Source: Pteria penguin
Taxonomy: Eukaryota; Mollusca; Bivalvia; Pterioida; Pteriidae
Assembly: GCA_035048485.1 (NCBI GenBank)
Contig: CM068583.1
Span: 64,104,306 to 64,168,305, forward strand
Direction of reading: 5' to 3'
Length of the DNA stretch: 64,000 bases
A program made the position numbers and the translations under genes. Numbering within the stretch: the stretch's first letter is position 1; every line of letters begins with the position of its first letter. Shown piece after piece: positions 61,101 through 64,000 of this stretch. The notes beneath the pieces are model-generated. The model did not search any database, was not told the origin of the DNA, and saw nothing but the letters and a program-made list of their open reading frames with translations.

Positions 61101-64000
61101 TCTGAGTATTGTGTACTGTGATCAGTTTTAAGTAAAGAATGTAAATAGGGTGGAATGAAACACCAATTAATTTGCCATTGATAAATGGAATCTGATGTAT
61201 GGTTTAATATTCCTTATGTAGAGCTAGATGCTTACTTTACGACCCTCAATGATAACTGCTTCAAGGGCAGGTCATATCGTACAAACAGTCAGTGATCTAC
61301 AGGTAAGCAAATTAACATGTACAAAGTATACACTGTAAGGTCAGAGTTTACAGGGCAGGTGCAGGGAGATGCAAGGAAAAAAAGGGAGAAATTATATCTT
61401 GGGACAGGGATTTCTGTAAATTGAAAGGAAGGAAGTACTCCTGTAAATACATTCAGTACCGGTACTTTACAAAGAATTTGTATATACCTTTGGAAATACT
61501 TTCTAAGGGGAAAACTTCACATTTCACATCTTTGTTCACAGGATCATTCCAAAAATAATTGAAAACTGCATACCATTTCTAATGGTCATTTAGTATTTAC
61601 ATGTATACGACAAAGTTGCCTAAGATGGGTTTTCTTCTACATTAATTGTATACTGAATCGTTGTCACATGTATGGAAGTGATTTGTTTCGATTTAGTAAC
61701 TAACAAAATAACTTTGTTGGACAGTAAGTAACCTTTGTGTGTAGCATCAGTTATGTTTACCATCATGTAGGTTTTTGTTAGATTTCATGAGATTTGTGCT
61801 TTATTTATATAGCAAGGTATGGTCTTGCCAGCAGCTGTGAAGAACTTGATGAATTATGGGATATTTGTTGAGTTAGCTGGAGGGCTTGTAGGTCTTGTTC
61901 CTAATAAGGTATTTATATGTTACTCACTGTTTTTATGTGTATAATCTACTTTTGAATTTTTTATATTGCATTACTTTTTATACACCCGCATTTAAAAATG
62001 CTATACCGCTGTCGTCTGTCTGTTCGTCTGTTCGTCGTACCGCCCGTCCGTCTGTCCTTGTCCGGGCTTCTCCTCCTTAACTAAAGGGGAAACAAAACTT
62101 TGTATGGTGTCATATGAAAGAGTGTGGCTTGTAGTTGTGCATGTGGGTTTCAAGGTTGGGGTCAGACCCCTGGGATGGGGGAAAATGGGTGGGGTCAGAA
62201 AAGCTTGTCCGGGCTTCTCCTCCTTAACTAAAAGGGGAACAAAACTTTTGATGGTGTCTTATGAAAGGATGTGGCTTGCAGTTGTGCATGTGGATTTCAA
62301 AGTTTGGGGCAGACCCCTGGGGTGGGGGAAAATGAGTGGGGTCGGAAAAGTTTGTCCGGGCTTCCTCCTTAACTTAAGGTGGAACAAAAGTTTTTATGGG
62401 GTCATATGAAAGGATATGGCTTGTAGTTGTGCATGTGGGTTTCAAAGTTGGGGTCAGGCCCCTGGGTGTGGGGAAAATGGGTGGGTTCGGAAAAACTTGT
62501 CAGGGCTTCTCCTCCTTAACTAAAGGGGGAACAAAACTTTTGATGGTGTCATATGAAAGGATGTGGCTTGTAGTTGTGCATGTGGGTTTCAAAGTTGAGG
62601 TCAGACCTCTGGGGTTGGGGAAAATGGGCGGGGTCGGAAAAGCTTGTCCGGGCTTCTCCTCCTTTATTAAAGGGGGAACAAAACTTTTGATGGTGTCATA
62701 TGAAAGGATGTGGTTTGTAGTTGTGCATGTGGGTTTCAAAGTTGAGGTCAGCCTCTGGGGTTGGGGAAAATGGACGGGGTTGGAAAAGCTTGTCTTGACT
62801 TCTCCTCCTTAACTAAAGGGGGAACAAAACTTTTGATGGTGTCATATGAAAGGGTGTGGTTTGTAGTTGTGCATGGTTGGTTTCAAAGTTGGGGTCAGGC
62901 CCCTTGGTTGGGGGGAAATAGGCGGGGTCGGAAAAGCTTGTCTTGGCTTCTCCTTCTTAACTAAAGGGTGAACAAAACATTTGATGGTGTCATATGAAAG
63001 GATGTGGCTTGTAGACCACATTAAAACATGATGCAGGTATATCATGCACCCGTTAGTGGTGCCCTATTTTTAACCATAGAAAAATATAGTAAGTTTGATA
63101 CTTTTATTTACAAGTTATTTCAGAACCACTCTACATGTAAAAATATATAAATCCAACAATATATATTGGTTTAGAAGTAACATGATTTGAAGAGGGGCTG
63201 TATTTATCATGGGTGGGGTTTTGTTGATTTAGAGACATTGGTTTGTTTCTTTGATAAATGCAACATCAGTTAATGATGATTAATACAACATCAGTTAATG
63301 ATGATTAATGCAACATCAGTTAATGATGATTAATGCAACATCAGTTAATGATGATAAATGCAACATCAGTTAATGATGATTAATACAACATCAGTTAATG
63401 ATGATTAATACAACATCAGTTAATGATGATTAATGCAACATCAGTTAATGATGATTAATGCAACATCAGTTAATGATGATTAATGCAACATCAGTTAATG
63501 ATGATTTATGATTCTAATTAAGATTCATATGGCTTTAATGAAAACATCTCTATTGTGTTGCTTTCGTATGTCTGACATGAGTTTTGAATAGGTAAAAAAT
63601 GTCATTCTGTTCATTTATGTAATGCATTGTTTCTAATTTTCATCCTACAAGATGAAATATAAACCTTATTGTTTGTGTATAGAATGTACAATGTAGTTTG
63701 TAGTACAAAGACCTTGTCCATGTTGCCTTTGAAGTGTCTATCTCCCTTTCTATGCCATTTATCAGGAGCCTGAGAATTGGTAAGTTTGATATTTGTCTCA
63801 TTCAATTCGTTGTTGACTTTTTTCAGTTTGCTACAGACCATAGAATGAATGACTATTCATTAGTGTATAAAGTGGGTCAGCCGGTTATGGTAAAAGTTAC
63901 AGAAATAGATGTATCTAAAGGTCGTTTCCTTGGCAGCATGACAATGGCAGACTGTTACCTAGGTGATACAAATATTAGCCTTGACCTGCTTGAAAATTAT
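30996..64000 (+). CDS. PDCD11: PDCD11 / RRP5 homologue (S1-domain rRNA processing factor), 5' part, 20 exons
   Basis: RRP5/PDCD11 is a nucleolar RNA-binding protein needed for 18S and ITS1 processing in the pre-ribosome. Human PDCD11 is about 1870 residues, with many S1 domains and C-terminal HAT/TPR repeats. Twenty exons join without stop into 817 codons. Residues 1-79 are a Lys-rich N-terminus (starts MHQSDEENFPRGG, matching the ESFPRGG start of the family). S1 domains follow at about 81-172, 186-268, 283-351, 368-441, 457-528, 544-616, 635-709 and 726-800. Best family matches are LGCVKEVHEFEVIMSLPNNL, SVASQEDHGYIIDLG, HLADVPLKHPEKKF and VVFYNDMK-GWVPTRELSSE. The ATG at 30996 is chosen by N-terminal homology. 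The gene runs past 64000, so the remaining S1 domains and C-terminus are not seen. Introns carry many minisatellites and mobile elements. Confidence 0.96.
31222..31375 (+). mobile_element. SINE, 5'-truncated copy in PDCD11 intron 1
   Basis: Matches the body and tail of the SINE at 45265: 'ggtatgcatggcactttaaa', 'gatccctcactgctt', 'catcagacagatgccgtcac', 'gtgtgacattaaacaaaaat'. The tRNA head is missing. Confidence 0.8.
33436..34181. mobile_element. Inverted-repeat element with CAG(G/T)GCTCGAAA ends, TAACA flanks
   Basis: The left end CAGGGCTCGAAACTAAC is mirrored by the right end GTTAATTTCGAGCACTG. The five bases TAACA flank it on both sides (33431-33435 and 34182-34186). The inner arms share 'ctagtc-gtggactaat' type blocks. 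Core of about 650 bp without a recognisable ORF. A hAT-like end is possible, but a 5-bp duplication is not typical of hAT. Confidence 0.7.
34252..34531. mobile_element. Short inverted-repeat (MITE-like) element, 280 bp
   Basis: The left arm gataaagatctggtgaaacc, continuing 'ccataaggggtcatgtt', is repeated inverted at 34481-34531 with arms of about 52 bp. An inner palindrome CCAATCAATGGATTGG is present at about 34311-34326. Confidence 0.75.
34706..34837 (+). CDS. PDCD11: PDCD11 exon 2
   Basis: 132 nt, residues 36-79, between acceptor CTACAG and donor CAG-GTAATA. It encodes a highly basic segment (NKTKKTKAKKRKLEVVEKKG, then KKRTKLN), a likely nuclear/nucleolar localisation region. Confidence 0.9.
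34855..36470. repeat. Minisatellite, 27-bp unit, about 55-60 copies, in PDCD11 intron 2
   Basis: Unit tatgtttacctccaccaagt plus atcctgc. Because 27 is a multiple of 3 and the unit is stop-free in several frames, long open frames run on both strands (for example 36547 back to 35828 reads as MFTSTKYPA repeats on plus and VEVNIAGYL repeats on minus). These are most likely not coding. The array fills most of the 1.86 kb intron, starting only about 20 bp after the donor. Confidence 0.95.
36693..36860 (+). CDS. PDCD11: PDCD11 exon 3
   Basis: 168 nt, residues 80-135, after acceptor TTTTTAG. The donor is GAG-GTGATC, a weak match to consensus, chosen because exon 4 continues in phase. It carries most of S1 domain 1 (LGCVKEVHEFEVIMSLPNNL). 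Confidence 0.92.
38347..38618 (-). mobile_element. tRNA-headed SINE, full length, with target duplication
   Basis: Minus-strand copy: tRNA-like head (GCTGGGATGGCCTAGTGGTA region at 38618 downwards), body with gagacagtaaaaactgaggc, gatccctcact and catcaggcagatgccgtcac, and tail aacaaaaatcaatcaatcaa. It is flanked by the 13-bp direct repeat ACTTCAGTCAGGA at 38334-38346 and 38619-38631. Confidence 0.92.
38620..39240 (+). repeat. Degenerate tandem repeat, about 145-bp unit, 4 copies
   Basis: Each unit runs 'cagatgataacttgagttaa', 'gaatgattgatttc', 'agcttatgtaaag', 'ggtgggattgattttgg', 'ggtca', 'actgttactaaaaatagaca'. The copies are diverged. Confidence 0.75.
39751..41243. repeat. 1.5 kb stretch bounded by inverted 43-bp modules
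   Basis: A 43-bp block beginning gtcaaggtttgagattacac and ending 'ttcactacaacccttgac' at 39751-39793 is present as its reverse complement at 41201-41243. The module ends are themselves partly complementary (gtcaagg / ccttgac). Inside are a poly-A run (40169-40192), three loose copies of a 'cccctattcgcgttgcgcta'-like block (40215-40460) and a retrotransposon relic. Confidence 0.55.
40514..40804 (-). pseudogene. Non-LTR retrotransposon ORF2 relic with internal deletion
   Basis: One open minus-strand frame of 96 codons carries two normally distant parts of a non-LTR ORF2 protein. IWIDFKKAITSIVENNIPSK resembles the endonuclease-to-RT linker, and it is followed directly by SRDWNKLPSSVTLYCSLGEY with QTALSNL, resembling the extreme C-terminus (RDWN-LP-SV--SLE-FK--L). 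The whole RT domain is missing between them. The family assignment rests on these motif resemblances only. Confidence 0.55.
41472..41633 (+). CDS. PDCD11: PDCD11 exon 4
   Basis: 162 nt, residues 136-189, between acceptor TTCAACAG and donor ATG-GTGAATA. It finishes S1 domain 1 (GTILPCKVTSVQRE ... VVKLSVNPSEVN) and begins domain 2 (LRNGM). Confidence 0.93.
42236..43435. repeat. Minisatellite, 42-bp unit, about 28 copies, in PDCD11 intron 4
   Basis: Unit 'atgtaatgtcacataaatgt', 'actgtggtagaaaatgtcat', 'ac'. 42 bp is 14 codons and the unit is stop-free in more than one frame, giving spurious open frames on both strands (MSHKCTVVENVIHV repeats on plus, MTFSTKVHLCDITC repeats on minus). Two variant classes (tgtggt / tttggt) alternate. 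Confidence 0.95.
43623..43746 (+). CDS. PDCD11: PDCD11 exon 5
   Basis: 124 nt, residues 190-230 plus one base, after acceptor CTTGTAG, donor GATG-GTAAGA. It encodes LYGSVASQEDHGYIIDLGVK and NIRAFLKNKDAERYIQLYND of S1 domain 2. The last 20 bases and the donor are the founder of the 57-bp array that follows, so the donor actually used is uncertain. The first is chosen because it gives the expected S1 spacing. Confidence 0.88.
44003..44891. mobile_element. 889-bp inverted-repeat element with TA target duplication (Tc1/mariner/pogo-type MITE)
   Basis: The left end ccatatttactcgaatataa, continuing 'tacacac', is mirrored by the right end gtgtgtattatatttgagta, 'aatatgg'. TA flanks both sides, and removing the element restores the interrupted 57-bp unit (gtataa-TA-catattac). 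A second inner pair (gcgtattatacatagggtaag / gcgtataatacatggtgtaag) is also present. No transposase ORF. Confidence 0.88.
45265..45541 (+). mobile_element. tRNA-headed SINE, full length, 14-bp target duplication
   Basis: The best preserved copy, 277 bp. The head folds like a tRNA: TGGCCTAGTGGATAAGGTGC as A-box region, CTCGA-CTCGTGA-TCGAG as an anticodon arm (CGT), GGTTCGACTCC as B box. The body and a (caaa)n tail follow. The duplication ATACAGCTATACAA lies at 45251-45264 and 45542-45555. Bivalve V-SINE (RUDI-like) is a possible class. It is not counted as a tRNA gene because of the body, tail and dispersed copies. Confidence 0.93.
46170..46300 (+). CDS. PDCD11: PDCD11 exon 6
   Basis: 131 nt, residues 231-274 with a split Gly codon, between acceptor TTTTTCAG and donor CAG-GTCAGTC. 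It encodes FPLMVGKPVLCQLETDVDRM to NVSIDPKKTALAQ, the end of S1 domain 2. Confidence 0.93.
46435..46765. repeat. Minisatellite, 63-bp unit, 5 copies, filling PDCD11 intron 6
   Basis: Unit tatgctactcttgaagaaat, ctttgaccacttgtatcttg, aatactcataaatgttcatt, tta. Successive starts at 46493, 46556, 46619, 46682 and 46745 are exactly 63 bp apart. Confidence 0.93.
46805..46870 (+). CDS. PDCD11: PDCD11 exon 7
   Basis: 66 nt, residues 275-296, between acceptor ATTTTCAG and donor AAT-GTATGG. It encodes TKETNNLNWLVPGMKVKAKV and KN, the first strand of S1 domain 3. Confidence 0.88.
46871..47639 (+). repeat. PDCD11 intron 7 with dispersed TGACCTT-type repeat
   Basis: Contains 'aacttttaactagggctgta', 'tcttttgaacgggaaaaagt', repeated twice, TGACCTT motifs and a GTCCGTCTGTCTATCTGTCT tract near 47390. 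Same family and sense as at 37590-38060 and 60570-61050. Confidence 0.6.
47640..47741 (+). CDS. PDCD11: PDCD11 exon 8
   Basis: 102 nt, residues 297-330, between acceptor ATTTGTAG and donor AAG-GTAAGT. It encodes TSPGGITVMLDSSKGFISRS and HLPNSPDNYKNDQK of S1 domain 3. Confidence 0.92.
47899..48999 (-). mobile_element. PIF/Harbinger element, 1.1 kb, non-autonomous
   Basis: Inverted ends GGTCCTGTCACACTGG...aaccaatgcatgagaaacgac (47900-47946) and their complement (48952-48998, ending CCGGTGTGACAGGGCC), about 47 bp. TAA flanks both sides (47896-47898 and 49000-49002), the 3-bp duplication expected for Harbinger. It contains the N-terminal part of a Harbinger transposase on the minus strand; most of the nuclease domain is missing. 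Confidence 0.88.
48164..48400 (-). pseudogene. N-terminal fragment of PIF/Harbinger (HARBI1-like) transposase
   Basis: The minus frame contains MRNKRIKCFRHWVRMWITKR, QEFGIYDQLMVELRTEDLAS and FINFLRMPSSMFDELQYQLV. This matches the conserved HARBI1-like N-terminus (RRFWVRPW--RR--FG-Y--L--EL---D---F-NFLRM----FDEL). The open frame extends to 48550, but the part before about 48400 is not recognised. The DDE catalytic domain is absent. Confidence 0.82.
49248..49457 (+). CDS. PDCD11: PDCD11 exon 9
   Basis: 210 nt, residues 331-400, between acceptor TTTTACAG and donor GCATCT-GTAAGT. It ends S1 domain 3 (ILYIQPTTKVVYLS) and begins domain 4 (VGSIIEEAKILRVDTTGIVL). The frame stays open past the donor to 49574, but only this donor joins exon 10 in phase. 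Confidence 0.93.
50016..52592 (+). mobile_element. 2.6 kb hairpin-ended repeat, copy B, in PDCD11 intron 9
   Basis: Same termini as copy A (TAGCTCACCTGAGCC... and ...GGCCCACTTGGGCCTCTTGT) and nearly the same sequence throughout. Visible differences are the length of the initial CCGTCGTCCGTC tract, homopolymer lengths, one 'atttaatcatttc' duplication near 50990-51010 and scattered substitutions. It is in the same orientation as copy A and as PDCD11 transcription. Short open frames inside are not conserved proteins. Confidence 0.9.
52653..52720 (+). CDS. PDCD11: PDCD11 exon 10
   Basis: 68 nt, residues 401-422 plus two bases of Arg 423, between acceptor TTTATAG and donor ACG-GTGAGA. It encodes VKNLSDDPVANLSSTFPKGS and KQ, matching the HLSDS...F-PG segment of S1 domain 4. 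Confidence 0.9.
52888..53140 (+). mobile_element. tRNA-headed SINE, old full-length copy in PDCD11 intron 10
   Basis: Diverged at many sites but collinear with the copy at 45265: 'agtcggtgaagcatagtgga', 'tgaggtgctcagctcgtgac', 'gaaacagtgaaaactgaggc', 'attcctcactgctttg', tail 'aaaaaatcaatcaatc'. CATATTT on both sides may be the remains of the target duplication. Confidence 0.85.
53631..53770. repeat. Palindromic stretch in PDCD11 intron 10
   Basis: 'tttagaaatacaa ... gacttgatggtgag-acagt' on the left is mirrored by 'actgttctcaccatcaagtt ... ttgtatttctaaaa' on the right. The right arm has about 20 extra AT-rich bases. Confidence 0.75.
54285..54341 (+). CDS. PDCD11: PDCD11 exon 11
   Basis: 57 nt, residues 423-441 plus two bases, between acceptor TTTACAG and donor GGAA-GTGAGT. 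It encodes CRVLDFDFMDRMVIVTLR, the last strands of S1 domain 4 (family CRI-DYS-MD---LSLR). Confidence 0.9.
54635..54695 (+). CDS. PDCD11: PDCD11 exon 12
   Basis: 61 nt, residues 442-462 (split Lys codon), between acceptor TAACAG and donor GTG-GTAATG. It encodes SILEQTFLNIKDLESGSLVV, leading into S1 domain 5. Confidence 0.9.
54780..55085. repeat. Short tandem repeat, about 19-22-bp unit, in PDCD11 intron 12
   Basis: Unit 'catctcagtctattatttta' with length variants, about 14 copies, running up to the exon 13 acceptor. It supplies much of the pyrimidine-rich tract before that acceptor. Confidence 0.85.
55092..55238 (+). CDS. PDCD11: PDCD11 exon 13
   Basis: 147 nt, residues 463-511, between acceptor ACTTTAG and donor CGA-GTAAGT. 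It encodes S1 domain 5 (CTVKTLTDKGVTVKV, GFIPSLHLADVPLKHPEKKF, KVLKCR), among the best-conserved parts of the gene. A second AG six bases downstream would drop two residues. Confidence 0.93.
55540..55719 (+). CDS. PDCD11: PDCD11 exon 14
   Basis: 180 nt, residues 512-571, between acceptor ATTTTAG and donor AAG-GTTGGT (weak). It encodes the end of S1 domain 5 (ILSVDKARQRVKLTNKKSLV) and the start of domain 6 (LELEGFIGDVKDQGCLVVFY, NDMK). Confidence 0.93.
55720..56566 (+). other. PDCD11 intron 14
   Basis: 850 bp of AT-rich sequence. I see no gene, repeat array or mobile element here beyond short T and AT runs. Confidence 0.6.
56567..56701 (+). CDS. PDCD11: PDCD11 exon 15
   Basis: 135 nt, residues 572-616, between acceptor TTGACAG and donor AAG-GTCAGT. 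It encodes GWVPTRELSSENIPFPQKVF, YKGQVVRCAV and ITLTFK, completing S1 domain 6. Confidence 0.93.
56702..58260 (+). other. PDCD11 intron 15
   Basis: 1.56 kb, AT-rich, no recognisable exon, repeat array or mobile element. Confidence 0.6.
58261..58326 (+). CDS. PDCD11: PDCD11 exon 16
   Basis: 66 nt, residues 617-638, between acceptor TATTTTAG and donor AAG-GTACCT. It encodes LDDKAHFGTKQAAVPDEFEI and GK, the linker to S1 domain 7. Confidence 0.85.
58360..58870. repeat. Minisatellite, about 28-31-bp unit, about 17 copies, in PDCD11 intron 16
   Basis: Unit 'gtacaaggagtatgggtatg' plus 'tctgtatat', irregular in length. It yields spurious Tyr/Cys-rich open frames on both strands. Confidence 0.92.
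59085..59276 (+). CDS. PDCD11: PDCD11 exon 17
   Basis: 192 nt, residues 639-702, after acceptor CTTTTCAG, donor ATA-GTATCC. It encodes S1 domain 7 (LTNCRVKGKSEKGLEVVLLP, SKIPAFLPSVHLSES, HTYKASDLIKDAMYLNQTNI). The last 60 bases and the donor recur in the array that follows. This donor is chosen because it joins exon 18 in phase and gives normal S1 spacing. Confidence 0.88.
59217..60065 (+). repeat. 85-89-bp minisatellite carrying the exon 17 end and donor, 10 copies
   Basis: Unit tataaagctagtgatcttat, taaagatgccatgtacctca, accagactaatattatagta, tccttcatgatgttctataa, tgacca. The first copy starts inside exon 17 (codons for YKASDLIKDA) and each unit repeats the exon end plus the GTATCC-type donor. 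Copies of aaagatgcc lie near 59241, 59327, 59414, 59503, 59586, 59671, 59756, 59841, 59929 and 60016. Confidence 0.93.
60083..60228. repeat. Large foldback: 71-bp arms, 4-base loop
   Basis: The left arm gcactagtttgagttccaga, tagaaaaaggtcagtc ... ctcaaccgaggc is mirrored after 'atta' by gccgaggttgagat ... gactgatctttttctatctg, gaactcaaactagtgc. There are few mismatches; the outer 30 bases and inner 15 are near perfect. Confidence 0.9.
60570..61055 (+). repeat. Dispersed TGACCTT-type repeat, about 150-bp tandem units
   Basis: Three units of 'aaaactttaaccttggccat', 'gacttttgaaccaaaagaga', 'tggggccttcatactacaca', 'tgtgtattccttgtgg', preceded by a TCTGTCTGTCTGTCC tract and ending 'tttgtcccgttaggaca', which also occurs at 38015-38040. 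Confidence 0.75.
61228..61302 (+). CDS. PDCD11: PDCD11 exon 18
   Basis: 75 nt, residues 703-727, donor CAG-GTAAGC. It encodes MLTLRPSMITASRAGHIVQT and VSDLQ, matching the VLLCRKPALV step at the end of S1 domain 7. An AG six bases upstream (…TTATGTAG) looks a good acceptor, but using it would read AGC TAG, a stop, so the acceptor is placed at AGCTAG-ATG. Confidence 0.82.
61813..61908 (+). CDS. PDCD11: PDCD11 exon 19
   Basis: 96 nt, residues 728-759, between acceptor TATATAG and donor AAG-GTATTT. It encodes QGMVLPAAVKNLMNYGIFVE and LAGGLVGLVPNK, S1 domain 8 (family PGM--G-V--I-DYGVFI----GL-GL-P). Confidence 0.93.
61990..63030 (+). repeat. Tandem array, about 146-bp unit, 7 copies, in PDCD11 intron 19
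   Basis: Unit 'ggcttctcctccttaactaa', 'aggggaacaaaacttttgat', 'ggtgtcatatgaaaggatgt', 'ggcttgtagttgtgcatgtg', 'ggtttcaaagttggggtcag', 'acccctgg...gggaaaatggg', preceded by a CGTCTGTCTGTTCGTCTG tract. Starts recur near 62065, 62211, 62358, 62505, 62650, 62796 and 62944. Open frames in it are repeat artefacts. Confidence 0.92.
63261..63512. repeat. Perfect-looking 25-bp tandem array, 10 copies
   Basis: Unit caacatcagttaatgatgat plus taatg, 10 copies at exact 25-bp spacing with only occasional g/a or t/a changes, so it is recently homogenised. Confidence 0.95.
63827..64000 (+). CDS. PDCD11: PDCD11 exon 20 (cut by window end)
   Basis: 174 nt visible, residues 760-817, after acceptor TTTTTCAG. 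It encodes FATDHRMNDYSLVYKVGQPV, MVKVTEIDVSKGRFLGSMTM and on to LDLLENY, the end of S1 domain 8 (family GQ-V-AKV---D----R-LLS). The frame is open to the last base and no donor is reached. Confidence 0.93.

Overview
This is a eukaryotic, AT-rich, intron-rich window that looks like a bivalve mollusc nuclear genome. I infer bivalve from the dense tRNA-headed SINEs, the 2.6 kb repeat with a hairpin at each end, the dispersed AAGGTCA/TGACCTT-rich intronic repeats and the many minisatellites. The species cannot be named from the sequence. Two protein-coding genes can be supported. They point away from each other (divergent) and both run off the window.

Left half, minus strand (about 917-23355, continuing past position 1): the 5' end of a ferlin gene of dysferlin/myoferlin type. 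Four coding exons with consistent splice phases encode the first C2 domain (C2A). Exons 1 and 2 are 151 bp apart. Introns 2 (14.6 kb) and 3 (7.4 kb) are very large and filled with repeats.

Middle (about 23.4-31.0 kb): the intergenic region between the two divergent genes. It holds a nested pair of inverted-repeat elements (25.6-26.3 kb) and a 2.6 kb repeat, copy A (27.9-30.5 kb), that ends about 480 bp before the start codon of the right-hand gene.

Right half, plus strand (30996 to beyond 64000): the first 20 coding exons (817 codons) of PDCD11/RRP5, the S1-domain ribosome biogenesis factor. All exon phases join without a stop. About eight S1 domains are covered; the remaining S1 domains and the C-terminal HAT/TPR repeats must lie beyond the window. 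The introns carry at least ten minisatellites, SINEs, a TA-flanked inverted-repeat element, a PIF/Harbinger element with a decayed transposase N-terminus, and copy B of the 2.6 kb repeat, nearly identical to copy A.

The most unusual feature is that two of the minisatellites (after exon 5 and after exon 17) are built from the exon end plus its 5' splice site, so each array presents many duplicate splice donors. In the exon 5 array the 57-bp unit is stop-free and in frame, so choosing a later donor would add 19 residues per repeat. A second window-scale pattern is that the AAGGTCA-type and GTCCGTCTGTC-type repeats flip orientation between the two genes, so they lie in the same sense relative to transcription in both. 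Nothing prokaryotic, viral or CRISPR-like was seen, and no functional RNA gene was found.
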